A stretch of DNA of 64,000 nucleotides, taken from assembly GCF_052857255.1 (NCBI RefSeq), contig NC_135497.1, positions 181,813,594 through 181,877,593 on the forward strand. Direction: 5' to 3'. Shown piece after piece: positions 47,601 through 58,859 of the stretch (the first letter of the stretch is position 1; each line of letters begins with the position of its first letter). The notes below the pieces were generated by a model that was given only the letters and a program-made list of their open reading frames with translations, was not told where the DNA came from and made no database searches. The stretch comes from Amblyomma americanum. Its lineage: Eukaryota > Arthropoda > Arachnida > Ixodida > Ixodidae. Made by a program: the position numbers and the translations under genes.

Positions 47601-47839
47601 TTGGGGCCGAAATAGTTGGACCGCCGAAGAAAAAAACATAAAGCCACACTCGCTGAGCCTTCAGACATTTTCCGCGTATAGGAAACAAGGAAGTCCCCTG
47701 TTTTCGCAAAGAAGCGAACAAGTTCCCGCGCAGCTGGTACAAGGAAACCGAATAAGTAACCAGTAGCCTCTGACTTCCCTCAATTTTTGTGCCTTTTTTT
47801 TTATTGGGCGAACAAACCGGCTACTCTCCTCCACTGTTC
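44604..47839. other. Non-coding stretch with one weak short frame
   Basis: Apart from the small frame at 46931-47179, nothing is recognised. Two acceptor-like sites near 45946 ('ccccaatttcgcag') and 46008 ('ttttttttcctacag') lack convincing exons. A GGTAAGTATGG donor-like site lies on the - strand near 45768 after a poly-T-rich segment with no coding frame. Confidence 0.45.
46931..47179 (+). CDS. Small hypothetical frame, 82 aa
   Basis: It starts at an ATG with A at -3 and ends at TAA. The N-terminal half is acidic and polar (MTDAMGQKLDQATVAS, then VSEEEEASATVTRV); the C-terminal half is rich in arginine and cysteine. G or C dominates third positions, but the surrounding DNA is equally GC-rich, so this does not discriminate. 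No domain, signal peptide or membrane segment is visible and no splice partner was found. It could be chance or the start of an unrecognised gene. Confidence 0.2.
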   Translation: MTDAMGQKLDQATVASEEGKDNPSARLLSQRDVSEEEEASATVTRVPPAKTPREPARCCHFPRELGDARDFRGCRLRANPFG

Positions 47840-48027
47840 TGCTGCAGAGCACACGTGCTCGCAGGTTCGATTCCCAGCGGCATTTAGATGGAGGCGAGTA
47901 GCAGAAACGCAAGTGCAGTGCGGCCCCGATACACGCTAAGAACATCCCGTCCGGGGGTCACAATTACCCCGAAGCATTGCACAACGAGGAACCTCATAGC
48001 CCGCGCGTAGCTTTGGCAAGGAAAAAT
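47840..48027 (+). mobile_element. Old tRNA-derived SINE (family 3), diverged
   Basis: A B-box 'aggttcgattccc' (47862-47874) is followed by 'atggaggcgagtagcagaaa', a degraded core in which 'cacgctaagaacatcccg' stands where other copies have cacgttaaagaaccccag, then 'ggggtcacaattaccccga' and 'cctcatagcc'. Order and spacing match a tick SINE I recall that ends in a ttggcacgtaaaacccc-type tail; here that tail is 'gtagctttggcaaggaaa'. Many substitutions indicate an ancient copy. Confidence 0.65.
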
Positions 48028-50839
48028 ACAGCGACTAAAGTTTTCTCCATTTTTCTCTGCTATTAAGACAGGCGCCCTGGGGGCGAAGTCAGCAGCATAG
48101 GTTATTCGTCGATGAGTCATTTTGGTTAGCCGATAGGGAAGCGTCTCGGCGGCGTTCCGTTATGAGTCAGGGCGCCTGTTCGTCCTTCGCGCCGGCGATC
48201 TCGAAAACCTCTCCACACAAACGACTGTCAGGGGGAAGCCACGAAACAGGCAGACCTGTAAGCCCCGAATGTGAGGAAATGCGAGTGAAACGGGCGTTTT
48301 GGCGCAATGGGGCAAAATCGGCTCTCTCAAGGCAGCCTCTATATTGCAGGCAGCCGTGAGAACGAACCACCTGGCTGAAATTCCGACTGGTTGTTTTGGC
48401 CAGCTTGAGAGCAATCTGGTCTTTTTTTCTCTTTCCCCACCACCCCTGCTTCTTCAGGCACTGTTTTAGTGGTAGTAATAAACTTCGTTATGAGTAACTG
48501 ACGAATCGCTACCACTTCGGAAGCAATGAACTTGAACAATCGTTCGCTGCTTCCGTTCTTGGCTGTGTTGAGCCTGGTGGATTGAGTGGACTCCTCAAGT
48601 TCTCCATGGCCGTGAAAGGTGACGAATATGACAAAGGAATTTCTCAGACGTCACACTGTATAGCTGATTAGTGACAAGCGCCCGAGTCAGCGCGATAAAA
48701 TCTACAAGGGTTCCATCCGGCGAGCTAAGGTACTCATCATTTTCATATAAAACAATTTTCTAAACAGTGTCGGGGAAAACCAGGGGCCGTGAAAAAAACA
48801 GAAAAATGGCTGTCAACTAAGAGAGGCGAGCGCTAGGTCGATTTAAGACTGATTATTCTCCCGGCTGTGGACAGTAATGACACTGCCCCTTTGTCAAATC
48901 TTGAAACGACGCGGATCCTGGCGACCAGATTAGAAATGCTGGCCGTTTTTCGGTGACGTGGATTTTTCCGCAGCAGGGTTAAGGCCTATTTGCGATACGC
49001 GAGTCGGATATCCCGCACATTACCAAGCAAACCAGAGAACCCGTATCAGCAAAGGCTAACAGCCGGGGGTGCCTGCTCCGAATACACGGTACCCCGTGGA
49101 GGGAAAGCGGCAAAGCTGATGCACTCAACAGCTCCAAAACATGCATTGTCATTAATGACGCTTCACAGCGCGTTTCGGCGACAACTCCGTCTGCTGAGGG
49201 GGCAAGACAGCCTTTCTGTGCATGGCGGAATGACGCTGCAAGAACTGGGAAACATGCGCCATCTGATGCAACGTCACGTTAATGGCCGACGCGCTGTCCC
49301 CAGAAAGAGAGGCCTGCCAGGGGAAAATAATAAAGCCGGCCCGTCTCACAAATGGTGGGAAAGAACGCGGAGCTTTCGGGCAACCGGTTTCACCGATGAA
49401 GTTAACGGACCTCGTTGTCTTGCGACGTCACCGCCTGCGTAGCGCCAATAGGCTGCTTCGTCTACCAACACCGCTGACGACCTACGCGCCCGGCTACGCA
49501 GAATTGGCAACGGAGGAGGCCATGCGGGCCTATCGGTCTTCCCCATCGTTCGCCGCCACATATCGCGGCTGATCATTCGAACAGAGGCCACGTGTTGGAG
49601 ACACAGGTCCGCCAGAGTATTTCGGCTGCGCACTTCGCAACGGAGTAATTTAGTCCTTACCAGTTTTAAAGGAGTTCTTAATATCAAGAAATCTGCGGAA
49701 CGGAACGACTGCGAGGTATACAGTAAGCAAAAAAAATAAAAAATAGGCGAACTGTAAGCAAGGCTCTTACAGCCCAACCGACAACACTGTCAAGAAACCT
49801 TTCCCCATGACTGCATTCAGAACTAAAGCCGGCGCGCAGAAAAGCCGAGTATACCGCGCTAACAAGAAGCGTTTGGAAAAAGAGAATTCGGTCAAGATGT
49901 CAGTGGTTGAAGCCCTGCTAGCAGGTTTTCCCGATCCGCAGGGAGGAAGGGAGAGAGAAGGAAAAACGAGAGAAGAGAAACAATGTTAGTAAACTCTATT
50001 GAGGTCACCAGTTTCATCAAAGTGTGTCAAATGCGCCGAGGCCCCGGCACTCGTTTTGCCCCTCACGCGGCGTCAGCATGAATTCAACCCGATGCGCGCC
50101 GCCTTGCTTCACGATCCCTCGAAGACAGCGAATAGCCTAACGACAGCAGAAAAACTGAGCTGACGCCATCTGTTCCAACACACCGCAGGCATACAATGGG
50201 GACAGATTCGAGCAAGGAGTGTGAGAAAAACATCAAAGGAAGGAAGCACAGCCAAGGGCTAAGGGTCGTGTGCATAAGTAAGAAGTTCCGCTGATTGCAA
50301 AATTTCAAAGCGTTGCTCGGAAGATTGCAACCAGCAGAAGAGCGACAGCAGCAGCTGGACGGCTCGTCTATAAAGCGCTACAGATAAAATTCATTAGCCA
50401 ATCGGCGCATGCGGTGCACATGACGGCAACATGCATTTTAACTGCGAGATGGTAACAAATGGCTTGCGTGCGACACGCGGTATCGCAAAGCGTTACAGCG
50501 TGTCGCACAGCTTTCGCGCCGCGATAACATCTATCCGCACTGTCACGGGGCCTGGGAGCATTGCTGCGAATCCCGCAGATGGCCGAGTTCGACAAAGTTA
50601 GCTGAGCACGTTTGCCACTCGAGGCAGACGCTAGCGAGAACGCCGGCGAATACGGACGCACACTACTGGTTGTAGCCCAGGGACATGTCACCACAAAGGA
50701 GACTGTTCCGGCTAAACCAGACTGTCTACAAGGATGTGCGCGGCGGAGCAAAGCACGCTGGAAGCAAGCAAGCAAGCGCACACACACACACTCACGAACG
50801 ATTAAAAAACTTTCACAATCGAACTGAATCAGGTACTCA
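48028..50839. other. Non-coding stretch, nothing firm
   Basis: A 96-codon frame from an ATG at 49282 has a fair C-terminal composition but no recognised relatives. Nothing else stands out. Confidence 0.5.
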
Positions 50840-51480
50840 CCGCGCAGCGATCAGTCACCTAGGAGAAGCCACAAATCCAGTTGGTGACCTCCGTGCCACG
50901 GTAGACAGTACGACAAGACGACGACGGCACCGGGCCGGTTCTGATGAAAGCGAAGTGCGGCCCAAACGAGCACGCGGGAAAGCACGGGTAGTGGTGTCAC
51001 TGCCTACGGTGTCTCATCCCGAGTCATGCACAGTCGCTGCGGAGTCATGGAAAACAGTGCACAGTTTGCAGATCCACGGCGCGACGCCCGCTTGTCAATG
51101 GGAGGCCAATCCGGAGCGTGCAAACGGCGCGGACGAAGCGAGCAGCAGACGACCGCTTCGGCAACTCGGCCGAGGAGAAATAAGCGAGGGAGGGCGGCAG
51201 ATTGTCAAAAAGGAGAAAGAGCGCGGAGAGAAGAGAGAGGAGGACAGCGAAAAGAAAGAGAAACAAAACCTCCTCGTCCGTCCTCCTCCTTTTCCAGCGG
51301 GAGAGAACGGGACCGGTCCATTTCCACCTGCCAGGGGGAGGCCGCTCACCGGGAGACGGGCGGAGAGCGAGCAGAAGGGAGATTGACCTTAAACTCCGTT
51401 TTAGCGGCGGCCGGGAGAGGGAAGCGGAGGGCGAGGGCGGAGATGGAAGAAAAGCACATAAATACATACGTCGCACTGTT
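50840..51480 (-). promoter_or_regulatory. Possible - strand untranslated first exon and promoter region
   Basis: A strong donor, GCG|GTGAGTACC on the - strand, has its first intron base at 50840. Upstream on that strand (higher coordinates) is a CpG-rich, strand-asymmetric block (purine-rich on +, 51180-51450). All three frames hit stops just before the donor, so any such exon would be untranslated. There is no TATA box and no supported partner exon. This is inferred only. Confidence 0.22.
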
Positions 51481-52508
51481 TAAAAGATACAATATCGCGG
51501 GCTGTGCATGGCTGAAATATCTATCTGTGCACATAACTATTTGACGAAAGAGCGAGGAGGCGGCGGCGAGGGGGCAGACGAATAACAGGAGCCCGAGGCC
51601 GCGCAGCAATGAAGCGGGAAAGGGCGAGAGCGGGAAATAGAAGTAGTTTTCCACTTTATGCCGCTGCGTTTCTTTGTTCGCTTTCTGCAGCCGCTCGCGT
51701 TTGTCGCTTCTATTTATCTGAGTATTCCAACATTCTGAGAAGGGCTTTTATTACGAATCCGTATATCAAAATGTTTTCTCCGAACGTCTCGCAATCAATA
51801 TGAGCGCAAGACGCGACGTCGTACAGGCTTTTTTTTTGTCGTTTCTGTTTTCTTCCAACTTATTTCTCTATTCCCATGTCTCCGCGAGCAGCAGAGCACT
51901 CTCGCACATATCGAACGGCGTGCACCGGTATCGCGCTGTACGGCTATGTCAATAAGAACGCTCTGTCGAAAGGAGATCGCGGCGGGAAGAACACTGCGCG
52001 CCGTCGTCCAAGCAGCCTAGCTTTGGGCGCCCAGCGGAGAATTTCTCTCGCGACGATTTCCAGCGGTCGAGCAAGGCCGCGCCGCTTCGTATCGCTGGCG
52101 GCGAGAGGTCGCGTAATGTTAACAGCTCCGCGGTTGAGAGCGGTCTACTAGCAGAAAACGCCAGCATACGGAGTTAGCGCTACGCCCGTTCAGCGGTACA
52201 GTTTCCTTTATTTTGTCCCTTCCACACCAAAGGATAGGAACAGTGTTTGCGCGTGAGGGGAGCCATCCTTACATAAAAACCACGCGGACGCGAGCCCTGT
52301 AAAGCGAGCGCAATAGCCGCTGGACTGCGAGCCAACCTCGCGGAAGCACGGGGCCGGCAATATGTTCGGGCATGAAGGTAGACCCAAGCCCTTAACTGGT
52401 TATGGGACGAACCTACGGCCCAAAATCAATTCGTAAGCATAAAAAAAAATGTTTATATCGTGCGCGTTGTGCGCCCGCTTTATCGTAACGAGCTCAACGG
52501 GTTCGAGC
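51481..52508. other. Non-coding stretch
   Basis: A-rich and T-rich patches and short chance frames; no gene or repeat recognised. Confidence 0.5.
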
Positions 52509-53100
52509 ACTTACCCCTCATGCTGACAGTAACTCTGTCCGCAGTAACGTCACATCAGCGGTTGGTGCAAAGTCCTCGGCCTCACGGCCGACGCTAACGA
52601 CAGCGACCGCATTATTAGCACGATGCGCGTCCAAACCATCAGAAGTTTGTGTGCCCTGCGGCCGCGGCACCACCACCACATGATCACGTGCAAGCCGAGT
52701 CAGGCCGCTCGTTAATAATTCAGAAGCTGTGTGGCAAATAAATGCGCCCGAATAGCGATCCGGGCAGACGCAATTCCGTCGTTGCAGCTCTGTTTCATCG
52801 TTGGCGTTGCTGTTGTTCGTGCTTTTCTCATTACTAGCGCGCGCCAAAAGGCAGCACGCGCTTGCCGTTGTCGCTCTCGCACCTGTCACAAACAGGGAAG
52901 GCAGAAACAAACAAAAAAAGGGACCCCGCGCAAGGCGGCCTCGGCTCCAGCTGAAGCCCGGCGCGCGCGCAGGTGCGGGCATCCCCGGCGCAGCCAGCCA
53001 CGGGCGCGTGTTCCCGGCAGGCGCGCGGGGCGCAAGTGTTCGGCGAAACAAGGGGCGGCGACGTCGCGCGTGCGCCGCAAGTAGGCCGTTCCTGTACGCG
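52509..53100 (-). promoter_or_regulatory. Possible - strand first exon with a start codon at the donor
   Basis: On the - strand the sequence 'gtcagcatgagg' runs into a GTAAGTGC donor near 52512. The ATG has A at -3 and would encode only Met-Arg and the first base of the next codon before splicing. The other frames are closed just upstream. The region above it (to about 53100) is CpG-rich, as expected for a promoter. No second exon was found, so this remains a weak inference. Confidence 0.2.
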
Positions 53101-53933
53101 TGTTGAAACTATGTAAACGTTTATTCTCGGCTCTCGTAAAGGGGGACAAGAACGCGCGCAAATAAGAAAACGCATTCGGCGAGTGCTGTCGATGCAACCG
53201 CGCTGTCGGTGTGTGTACAGCGACATGCCCAACGAGGTCAAGAACACCGATAGCGACGGCGTGGAACCGAAACTCCTCGCTGCGCGAGAAGGGGAAGGAG
53301 ATAAAAAAAAAGAAAGAAAAAGACAGAAAGGAAGGACCTGGGCGCCGCTTCTCCGAGGCGTCCACATTAATAAGGCATTCTCCCCTCGCGCGCTGGCTGG
53401 CAGAAGCCGTGGCGACTCAACTACGCCGGCAGACGAGCTTCCTGGTTTGGTCAGCTCGCCAGAGAAAAGCTGCTCGTAGCGCCCGGTGCTGCACAGCGCA
53501 GTTCGCCTCGCGTCCGCGTGTTACGCAACCGAGTATTGGTCAGTGAGAAACCGCCCATTCCGTACACTTTCCGAAAGTACACCGTAGCGAGAATACCCAT
53601 CACCGCGGGCGGCATACGGAAGCCAGTTACAAAATCTTCGGCGCCCCTGCATTTTGCTATAGGGACTTCTTATCCTCAGACATGATATGTCCATGCAGCT
53701 TTGTATGGTTGGGCCAGCGCTAGGGCACGTGCTTGTTGTGCTGGTTATCAGCGTTTTCCGCTCGCGAGGTCATCCCTCACAAGCGAGGGTGTGCATGGGC
53801 ATTGCTGAGATATGCTTTGCTTGCTCGCACTCTTTCAATTCCCCTTCAACGCGGCTCATAAAAGTACTCAGGTGTTGACGCTGGCGAAAGGTGTAAGCGA
53901 CAGGAGCGAGCGCTTACCTATACAAAGACGGAG
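53101..53933. other. Non-coding stretch
   Basis: Nothing recognised. A purine-rich A/G segment lies at 53290-53340. Confidence 0.5.
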
Positions 53934-54180
53934 TAGTAGTAGTAGTAGTAAGTGTTTAATCAAAAATATAATAAAAAGGAAGTTAAAAGATTTTTGCTCA
54001 CCCCAGCATCTGCCATCACTGTATCGGCGGCACCTGAGTTGGGGCAGCGGAAATAAAGGATAGAAGGCAGTATGAAGAAGGGAAATGAAAGAGGTGAGGG
54101 GACAGCAAGAAAGGACATAGGGAGAGGTCATATATACACTATTTACAAAGAGTCAAAATAAAGTTGTCCAGGTCGTGCGC
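53934..54180 (-). mobile_element. Probable retroelement 3' end with (TAC)n tail
   Basis: On the - strand the segment ends in 'tttgattaaacacttac' followed by about six TAC/ACT units (53934-53950 on +). From memory this stretch, including 'tcatatatacactatttac' and 'aataaagttgtccaggtcg', is a frequently repeated tick sequence with the form of a non-LTR 3' untranslated region. It carries no open frame and the 5' border is unknown. A copy-number search would test it. Confidence 0.4.
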
Positions 54181-56892
54181 GTGTACAGAAAATGATAAAA
54201 ATAAAAATAAAAAACACATGCGCACAACACTTTCCACACAACAGCTGGGGTGGGGCGCCCAGCTGTTAAGCGTCCGAGGTAGTGCACGGGGAGCGTTCCG
54301 TCACAGCGCATCACTACCTGGCGCAGAACAGACGGGACGTCAAGACGGAGGCGAAGATCCTAATTGCGTTATGCTAAAGCTCTCTAAATACAGGCCATTA
54401 TTACAGGCGAATGGGTGCGTAGATGCGGTCCCCGGCAGCAAAAGCCGGTGTTTCAGTTATCACGTTCACAGGGGAAAGAAAGCACGGGACACAACGGCAG
54501 GCGAATTTCGAACACGTTCAACACGGAAAGAAAGCAGGAGGTAATATCCATTGAAGTACAGTTCTGGCGCGCAACAAAAAATCTACTGAAATCCACATGA
54601 GTACAGGAGATAAAAGATTGATCCATCACAAAAAACAAAAAAAAAATCTCCAGACATATATCAAAGGCATCAGCACTGGCGACTATAAAAGACACACAGA
54701 CTGTTCCAAACATGACCGATGAGGCCTTCCTCTCCACCTAGCCTTTTTTTCTGTTAGTGCTTGTCCTTGCTATGCCGCAACCAGCGCCGCTGTATTATGG
54801 GAAATGTGACACAAAAGCTAGGGAACGCTACAAAGCAGATGACAGAGCATTACGGTAACTATTCCTATAGACAAAAGGACAAGGGAAAGTGCCGACAGGG
54901 ATAGCTGAAAACTTTTTACAGAAAGCACACTTTGAAGCGCTGTACAGCAACGTCGACGCGGCGACGGTAGTCGCGTTAATTTGCCCATACCTTGCAGCAG
55001 CGCCAAAAGTGCGGCAAAAAGAAACGCAAAGAAATAGAAGCGAATGGGGCAGCCTGCGACTATGGCGCATGCTCTAACAGCGTCGTTAAACGAAAGACGG
55101 CAACAGAAAGCTAATGTATTTGCTAAGCAGTTTGCTAACGTATTAGAGTATATCGCGTACGTATCGCCAACGTAAATCACTCGTCAGCACGCAAGAGTTG
55201 ACCCAGATTTCTGAGACCTTACCAAAGTGGAAGTCGAGGAGCATCGCTGGCGGCGAATAATCCTGGTGGTCGCGTTCGCACTGTTCTCGGGGGCGCGGAC
55301 ACGCCACGACAATTACTGAGTCAGAAAAATCAGAAAGCCAGACGTCCTCTCTCCCCAACGGCCCCCCGCTCCCCTCCTTTCTTTAGATTTTTTTTTTTTT
55401 TGGGGGGGGGGGGGGGGGTTGGCGAGGAAAAAGCGAACGCTGTAACGCGGAGAATAAAATTATGAACTCTTCGTGCGTTTGATCAGCTCAGCCGACAACA
55501 GCTTGTTGGTGAAATAATTAGGACCACGACATGGTTACCCGCAGCAGCCCCGCGATGAGAACAGAAGCCATGCCATGAGTTAGGGAAAAGGGACGGTCAC
55601 ACACAGTTCCACATAAGTATGACAGCAAATGCGTGGTACACACCATAGCCTCCTTTGGGCTGCGTTTGCCATGCTTTCCGGCATGTGAAGCCTTGCGCGA
55701 TGGAGCATGCACAGTGCGGTGGAGCATTGCTCGGCAGTTATACTTCGCGTTGATTTCCGTTTCCTTTACATGATCTCGCAGTGCGCGACTGAGCCACCGC
55801 GAAAGCACAGAGCCCCGTGGCGATGGCAGCCTCTCCTCGCCGGACGCGCAGCGCAGCCATAGGTGGCGTACAATTAGGCGGCGATCGCAGACGGCGTGGC
55901 GCGCTGGGCAGACGCTGCTGCCGCGGCTGGAAATAGCGGCGGCGTAACCCGCCGGGGGAAAAACGGCGCGCGCTGGCCACGTAACAGTTGCCGCGGCGAC
56001 CTTTCCCCCCCTGCGCGCGGGACACGCGGCTGAAACAATCCTGGCCAGAAGGACGCCCCATTACCTGAACCGGAACGCGGCTCCGCGGGCGGAAGCACCG
56101 GCGAGAAAGTGGCCCCGCGGTCTCTCGGTCAGCGGAGCCGACGCGGACGGTGCTGCGCCTTTCGCCCCTCGGGCGACGGCTGCGACCGAGGCGGCAACAG
56201 GTGGACGGCTCCGTCGAGGGAAGCGGGCAATCTGGCGGGGCCGCCGCAGACAGCGCGAGTATTGCGCCCAACTTTCTCATTGTTACATGTCGCTGACCTT
56301 GGCTCAAGTAACCGAGACTGGGCCTCGCAGTTTGTTTTTGTTTTTCGTTCTTTGTGTCAAGGTGAAAGCTGGGTATTTCTTGACGCAAGTATGCGCATGT
56401 GCTAAGACCGTGGACGATGCATGCGTCTTCCAAGCGATGATCGATAGTACCAGGCAACGAACGCATCGGTACAGTTTCGACTACAGCGATTTTCGTGCGC
56501 AGAAACTGCTACCTTTCGGGCACGGCGTGGCAGAGGACAGGACGTCGTCACTTGATGATGGCGGTGAAGGTGGCTGGCTAGAAGTATGAACGCATTCCGC
56601 GGCACTCAGATTCATATGTTTAAATTCGGACTAGTAAACGTAAAGGCTTTCCAATGGGCTTGAGTAGTGTGGTTGTAGTTTTATTTCATTAGACTGCAGC
56701 TGATGGGTGCTGCACATGGCCTCGGAGCGGGACGGTTGAGGCCGGTGCAGTTTCTGAAATTGCACGAGCAGGCAAACATATCGATGCACGCATATACATG
56801 GCGTTTGAAGCCACAATGTGAACAAGCGTTTATACAGGCAAAGCTTATGAGCCACTCATACAATTTTACGCCTTTACTACTGCCAAGGTCAA
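54181..56892. other. Non-coding stretch with a T/G homopolymer and a GC-rich block
   Basis: 55800-56250 is strongly GC-rich and open in many frames; this is not treated as coding. Nothing else is recognised apart from the tract at 55388-55418. Confidence 0.5.
55388..55418. repeat. T14-G17 compound homopolymer
   Basis: A run of T is joined directly to a run of G. This is a sharp composite tract liable to slippage and sequencing error. Confidence 0.93.
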
Positions 56893-56904
56893 CTAATGCA
56901 AAAG

Positions 56905-57144
56905 ATGGTTTATGGGGTTTAACGTCTCAAAGCGACTCAGGCTCTGAAGTACGTCATAGTGGAGAGCTCTGGAAAATTTCGACCGCCTGGGGTTCTTCAA
57001 CGTGCTCTGACGTCACACAGTACACGGGTCTCTCTAGCATTTCGCCTCCATCGAAATGCGACCGCCGCGGCTGGGATCGAACCCGCGTGTTTCGGGTCAG
57101 CAGCCGAGCACCATGCATAACCATTGAGCCACCGCAGTGGCTTG
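56905..57144 (-). mobile_element. tRNA-derived SINE (family 2), older copy
   Basis: On the - strand it has the head 'agccactgcggtggctcaat', the B-box 'gggttcgatccca', 'atggaggcgaaatgc', the shared core and the 'gacgttaaaccccataaacc' tail. Imperfect target duplications flank it: ctaatgcaaaag (56893-56904) and ctaacgcaaag (57145-57155). Mismatches in both the body and the duplications mark it as older than the copy at 9913. Confidence 0.9.
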
Positions 57145-57155
57145 CTAACGCAAAG

Positions 57156-57505
57156 GAAAAAAGCAAGTGTGAGGCCGTCGTGAGTATTTTCGCGGTTTGC
57201 TTGTGGGCCTCAGACTCTCAGTGCCTCGGCGCTACGCGTCTCCCCATGGCGTACTGTTCGGTGGCCACTTTCGCTAACCGCGGCTTCAAGGCGGAGTCGC
57301 ATGGTTCGCGGACGTGGCGACGTGGCCGAGCTGCGAGCTTGCTTCCCAGGCTAGTCGCTTGACATTGGCCGATGCGTCACTCCCGCAAACCAGCCCAACC
57401 GGGGGTGGCTTCCTGGCCTTACGGGGCTGGGATATAGGAGCTCTCATCAATAAAGTGAGGGCTCCTTGTCACCGGGTGTATCTGTTCCTAAACCACCGTC
57501 GTCGT
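57156..57505. other. Interval between two SINEs, nothing firm
   Basis: An AATAAA lies near 57450, followed by 'gtgagggctccttgtcac'. A solo LTR was considered but no terminal repeats or duplication could be shown. Confidence 0.4.
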
Positions 57506-57516
57506 TTCGCGGTTGT

Positions 57517-57833
57517 CCCCGCCGCGGTGGCTCAGTGGTTAGGGCGCTCGACTACTGATCCGGAGTTCCCGGGTTCGAACCCGACCGCGGCGGCTGCGTT
57601 TTTATGGAGGAAAAACGCTAAGGCGCCCGTGTGCTGTGCGATGTCAGTGCACGTTAAAGATCCCCAGGTGGTCGAAATTATTCCGGAGCCCTCCACTACG
57701 GCACCTCTTCTTCCTTTATTCTTTCACTCCCTCCTTTATCCCTTCCCTTACGGCGCGGTTCAGGTGTCCAACGATATACGAGACAGATACTGCGCCATTT
57801 CCTTTCCCCAAAAACCAATTATGATTATTATTA
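57517..57833 (+). mobile_element. Ruka-like tRNA-derived SINE (family 1), full length
   Basis: Nearly identical to the copy at 44267: A-box 'tggctcagtgg', B-box 'ggttcgaaccc', 'tatggaggaaaaacgctaag', the shared core, 'actgcgccatttcctttcc' and a tail of short ATT/ATG units. An 11-bp target duplication with one mismatch flanks it: ttcgcggttgt (57506-57516) and ttcgcagttgt (57834-57844). A chance frame (57314-57880) runs through it. Confidence 0.94.
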
Positions 57834-57844
57834 TTCGCAGTTGT

Positions 57845-58512
57845 TGCGACGCGCGTCTCGTCTTTCAATCTTTCCTTTAATTCTCCTCCTGTCTGCACGT
57901 GGCAGCGATTGTGGCTCAGCTTGATCCAGTCGGCAGGCCACTTTCCTTTTCATTCTTCCTGCAGCCGCAACGACAACAGCCAGCCGTGCGACGCAGTGGG
58001 GGTGCAGCGCACCGTCGGTGCTGGGAGAATTGCTGCGGGAATAGAGCTCGGGAACTTCGAGCGTGCTACACGACAGTGACCACGCCAAAGTGGGCAGATG
58101 AGTCCCAGTCTCAAGGGGGAGGGGAGTCCTCCCGCGTGCGTGATTAGGACAACGGACTGTCGTAAAGGCGCGTTCACATGTCGGCGAGACGCGAAAGTCA
58201 AGCGACCGGCTTTGGTACAACCAAAGTAGCGGAGCCCCCCCAACCACGTCGTAAGGGACATGGTTGGATCAGCGCTCCCTGACCGACATTAGCGACGTCA
58301 CATCATGTCGCAAAACTCTTCAGCCACTCAGCGGCGCTGCAAGAGATGACGCGGAGCCACATCATGTTTAGTTACATCCGGCTTCCTGTCACAGCGGCCG
58401 CCATCGTCGGTAGCTTCATTTGCCATTTGATATCGTTGTAAATAAGAGCGTATTTATGTCGTGCCCTCGTGACTAATAAAACAGCGTGTTTGGTGCGTGC
58501 GGTTGCGTTTTT
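57845..58512. other. Interval between SINEs with a gene-end-like AATAAA
   Basis: GC-rich in the middle. 'ctaataaaacagcg' near 58475 contains AATAAA. The phrase 'aaggcgcgttcacatgtcgg' near 58165 resembles openings of some DNA transposons, but no matching right end was found. Confidence 0.4.
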
Positions 58513-58779
58513 GGGTGGCTCAGTGGTCAGAGCGCTCGGCTACTGAGCCGGAGTACCCGGGTTTGAACCCGACCGCGGCGGCCGCGTTTCGGAAGTGCAC
58601 GTTAAAAATCACCAGGTGGTCAAAATTATTCCGGAGATCTCCACTACGGCACCTCTTCCTTTCTTCTTTCAATCCCTCCTTTATCCCTTTCTTACGCCGC
58701 GGTTCGATTGTCCGCCGAGATATGTGAGACAGTTACTGCGCCATTTCCTTTCCTCAAAAGCAATTTTCATTTTCAATTT
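58513..58779 (+). mobile_element. Ruka-like SINE (family 1), internally deleted and diverged
   Basis: The head 'ggtggctcagtgg' and a B-box with one change (gggtttgaaccc) are present. The segment between 'ggccgcgtttc' and 'agtgcacgttaaa' has lost about 50 bp compared with the copies at 44267 and 57517, including the tatggagga element. The body and 'actgcgccatttcctttcc' remain. The ATT tail is replaced by 'attttcattttcaattt'. Substitutions are more frequent than in the neighbour 700 bp upstream, so it is an older insertion. Confidence 0.88.
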
Positions 58780-58859
58780 AACGGCGAGCGACACATGTGA
58801 CCTGCGCGGACACAGAAGGAAGATTGCAAGATGTGTGAGACGTTAAGAAACAGCAAAGA

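Noticed and set aside
49282..49572. 96-codon frame starting at ATG
   Set aside because: Fair C-terminal composition but no splice sites, no recognised family, and a long chance frame on the opposite strand.
57156..57505. Possible solo LTR with AATAAA near 57450
   Set aside because: No matching terminal TG...CA border pair or short target duplication could be shown.
58165..58262. Opening aaggcgcgttcacatgtcgg, like some DNA transposon ends
   Set aside because: No inverted partner end was found within the following kilobase.
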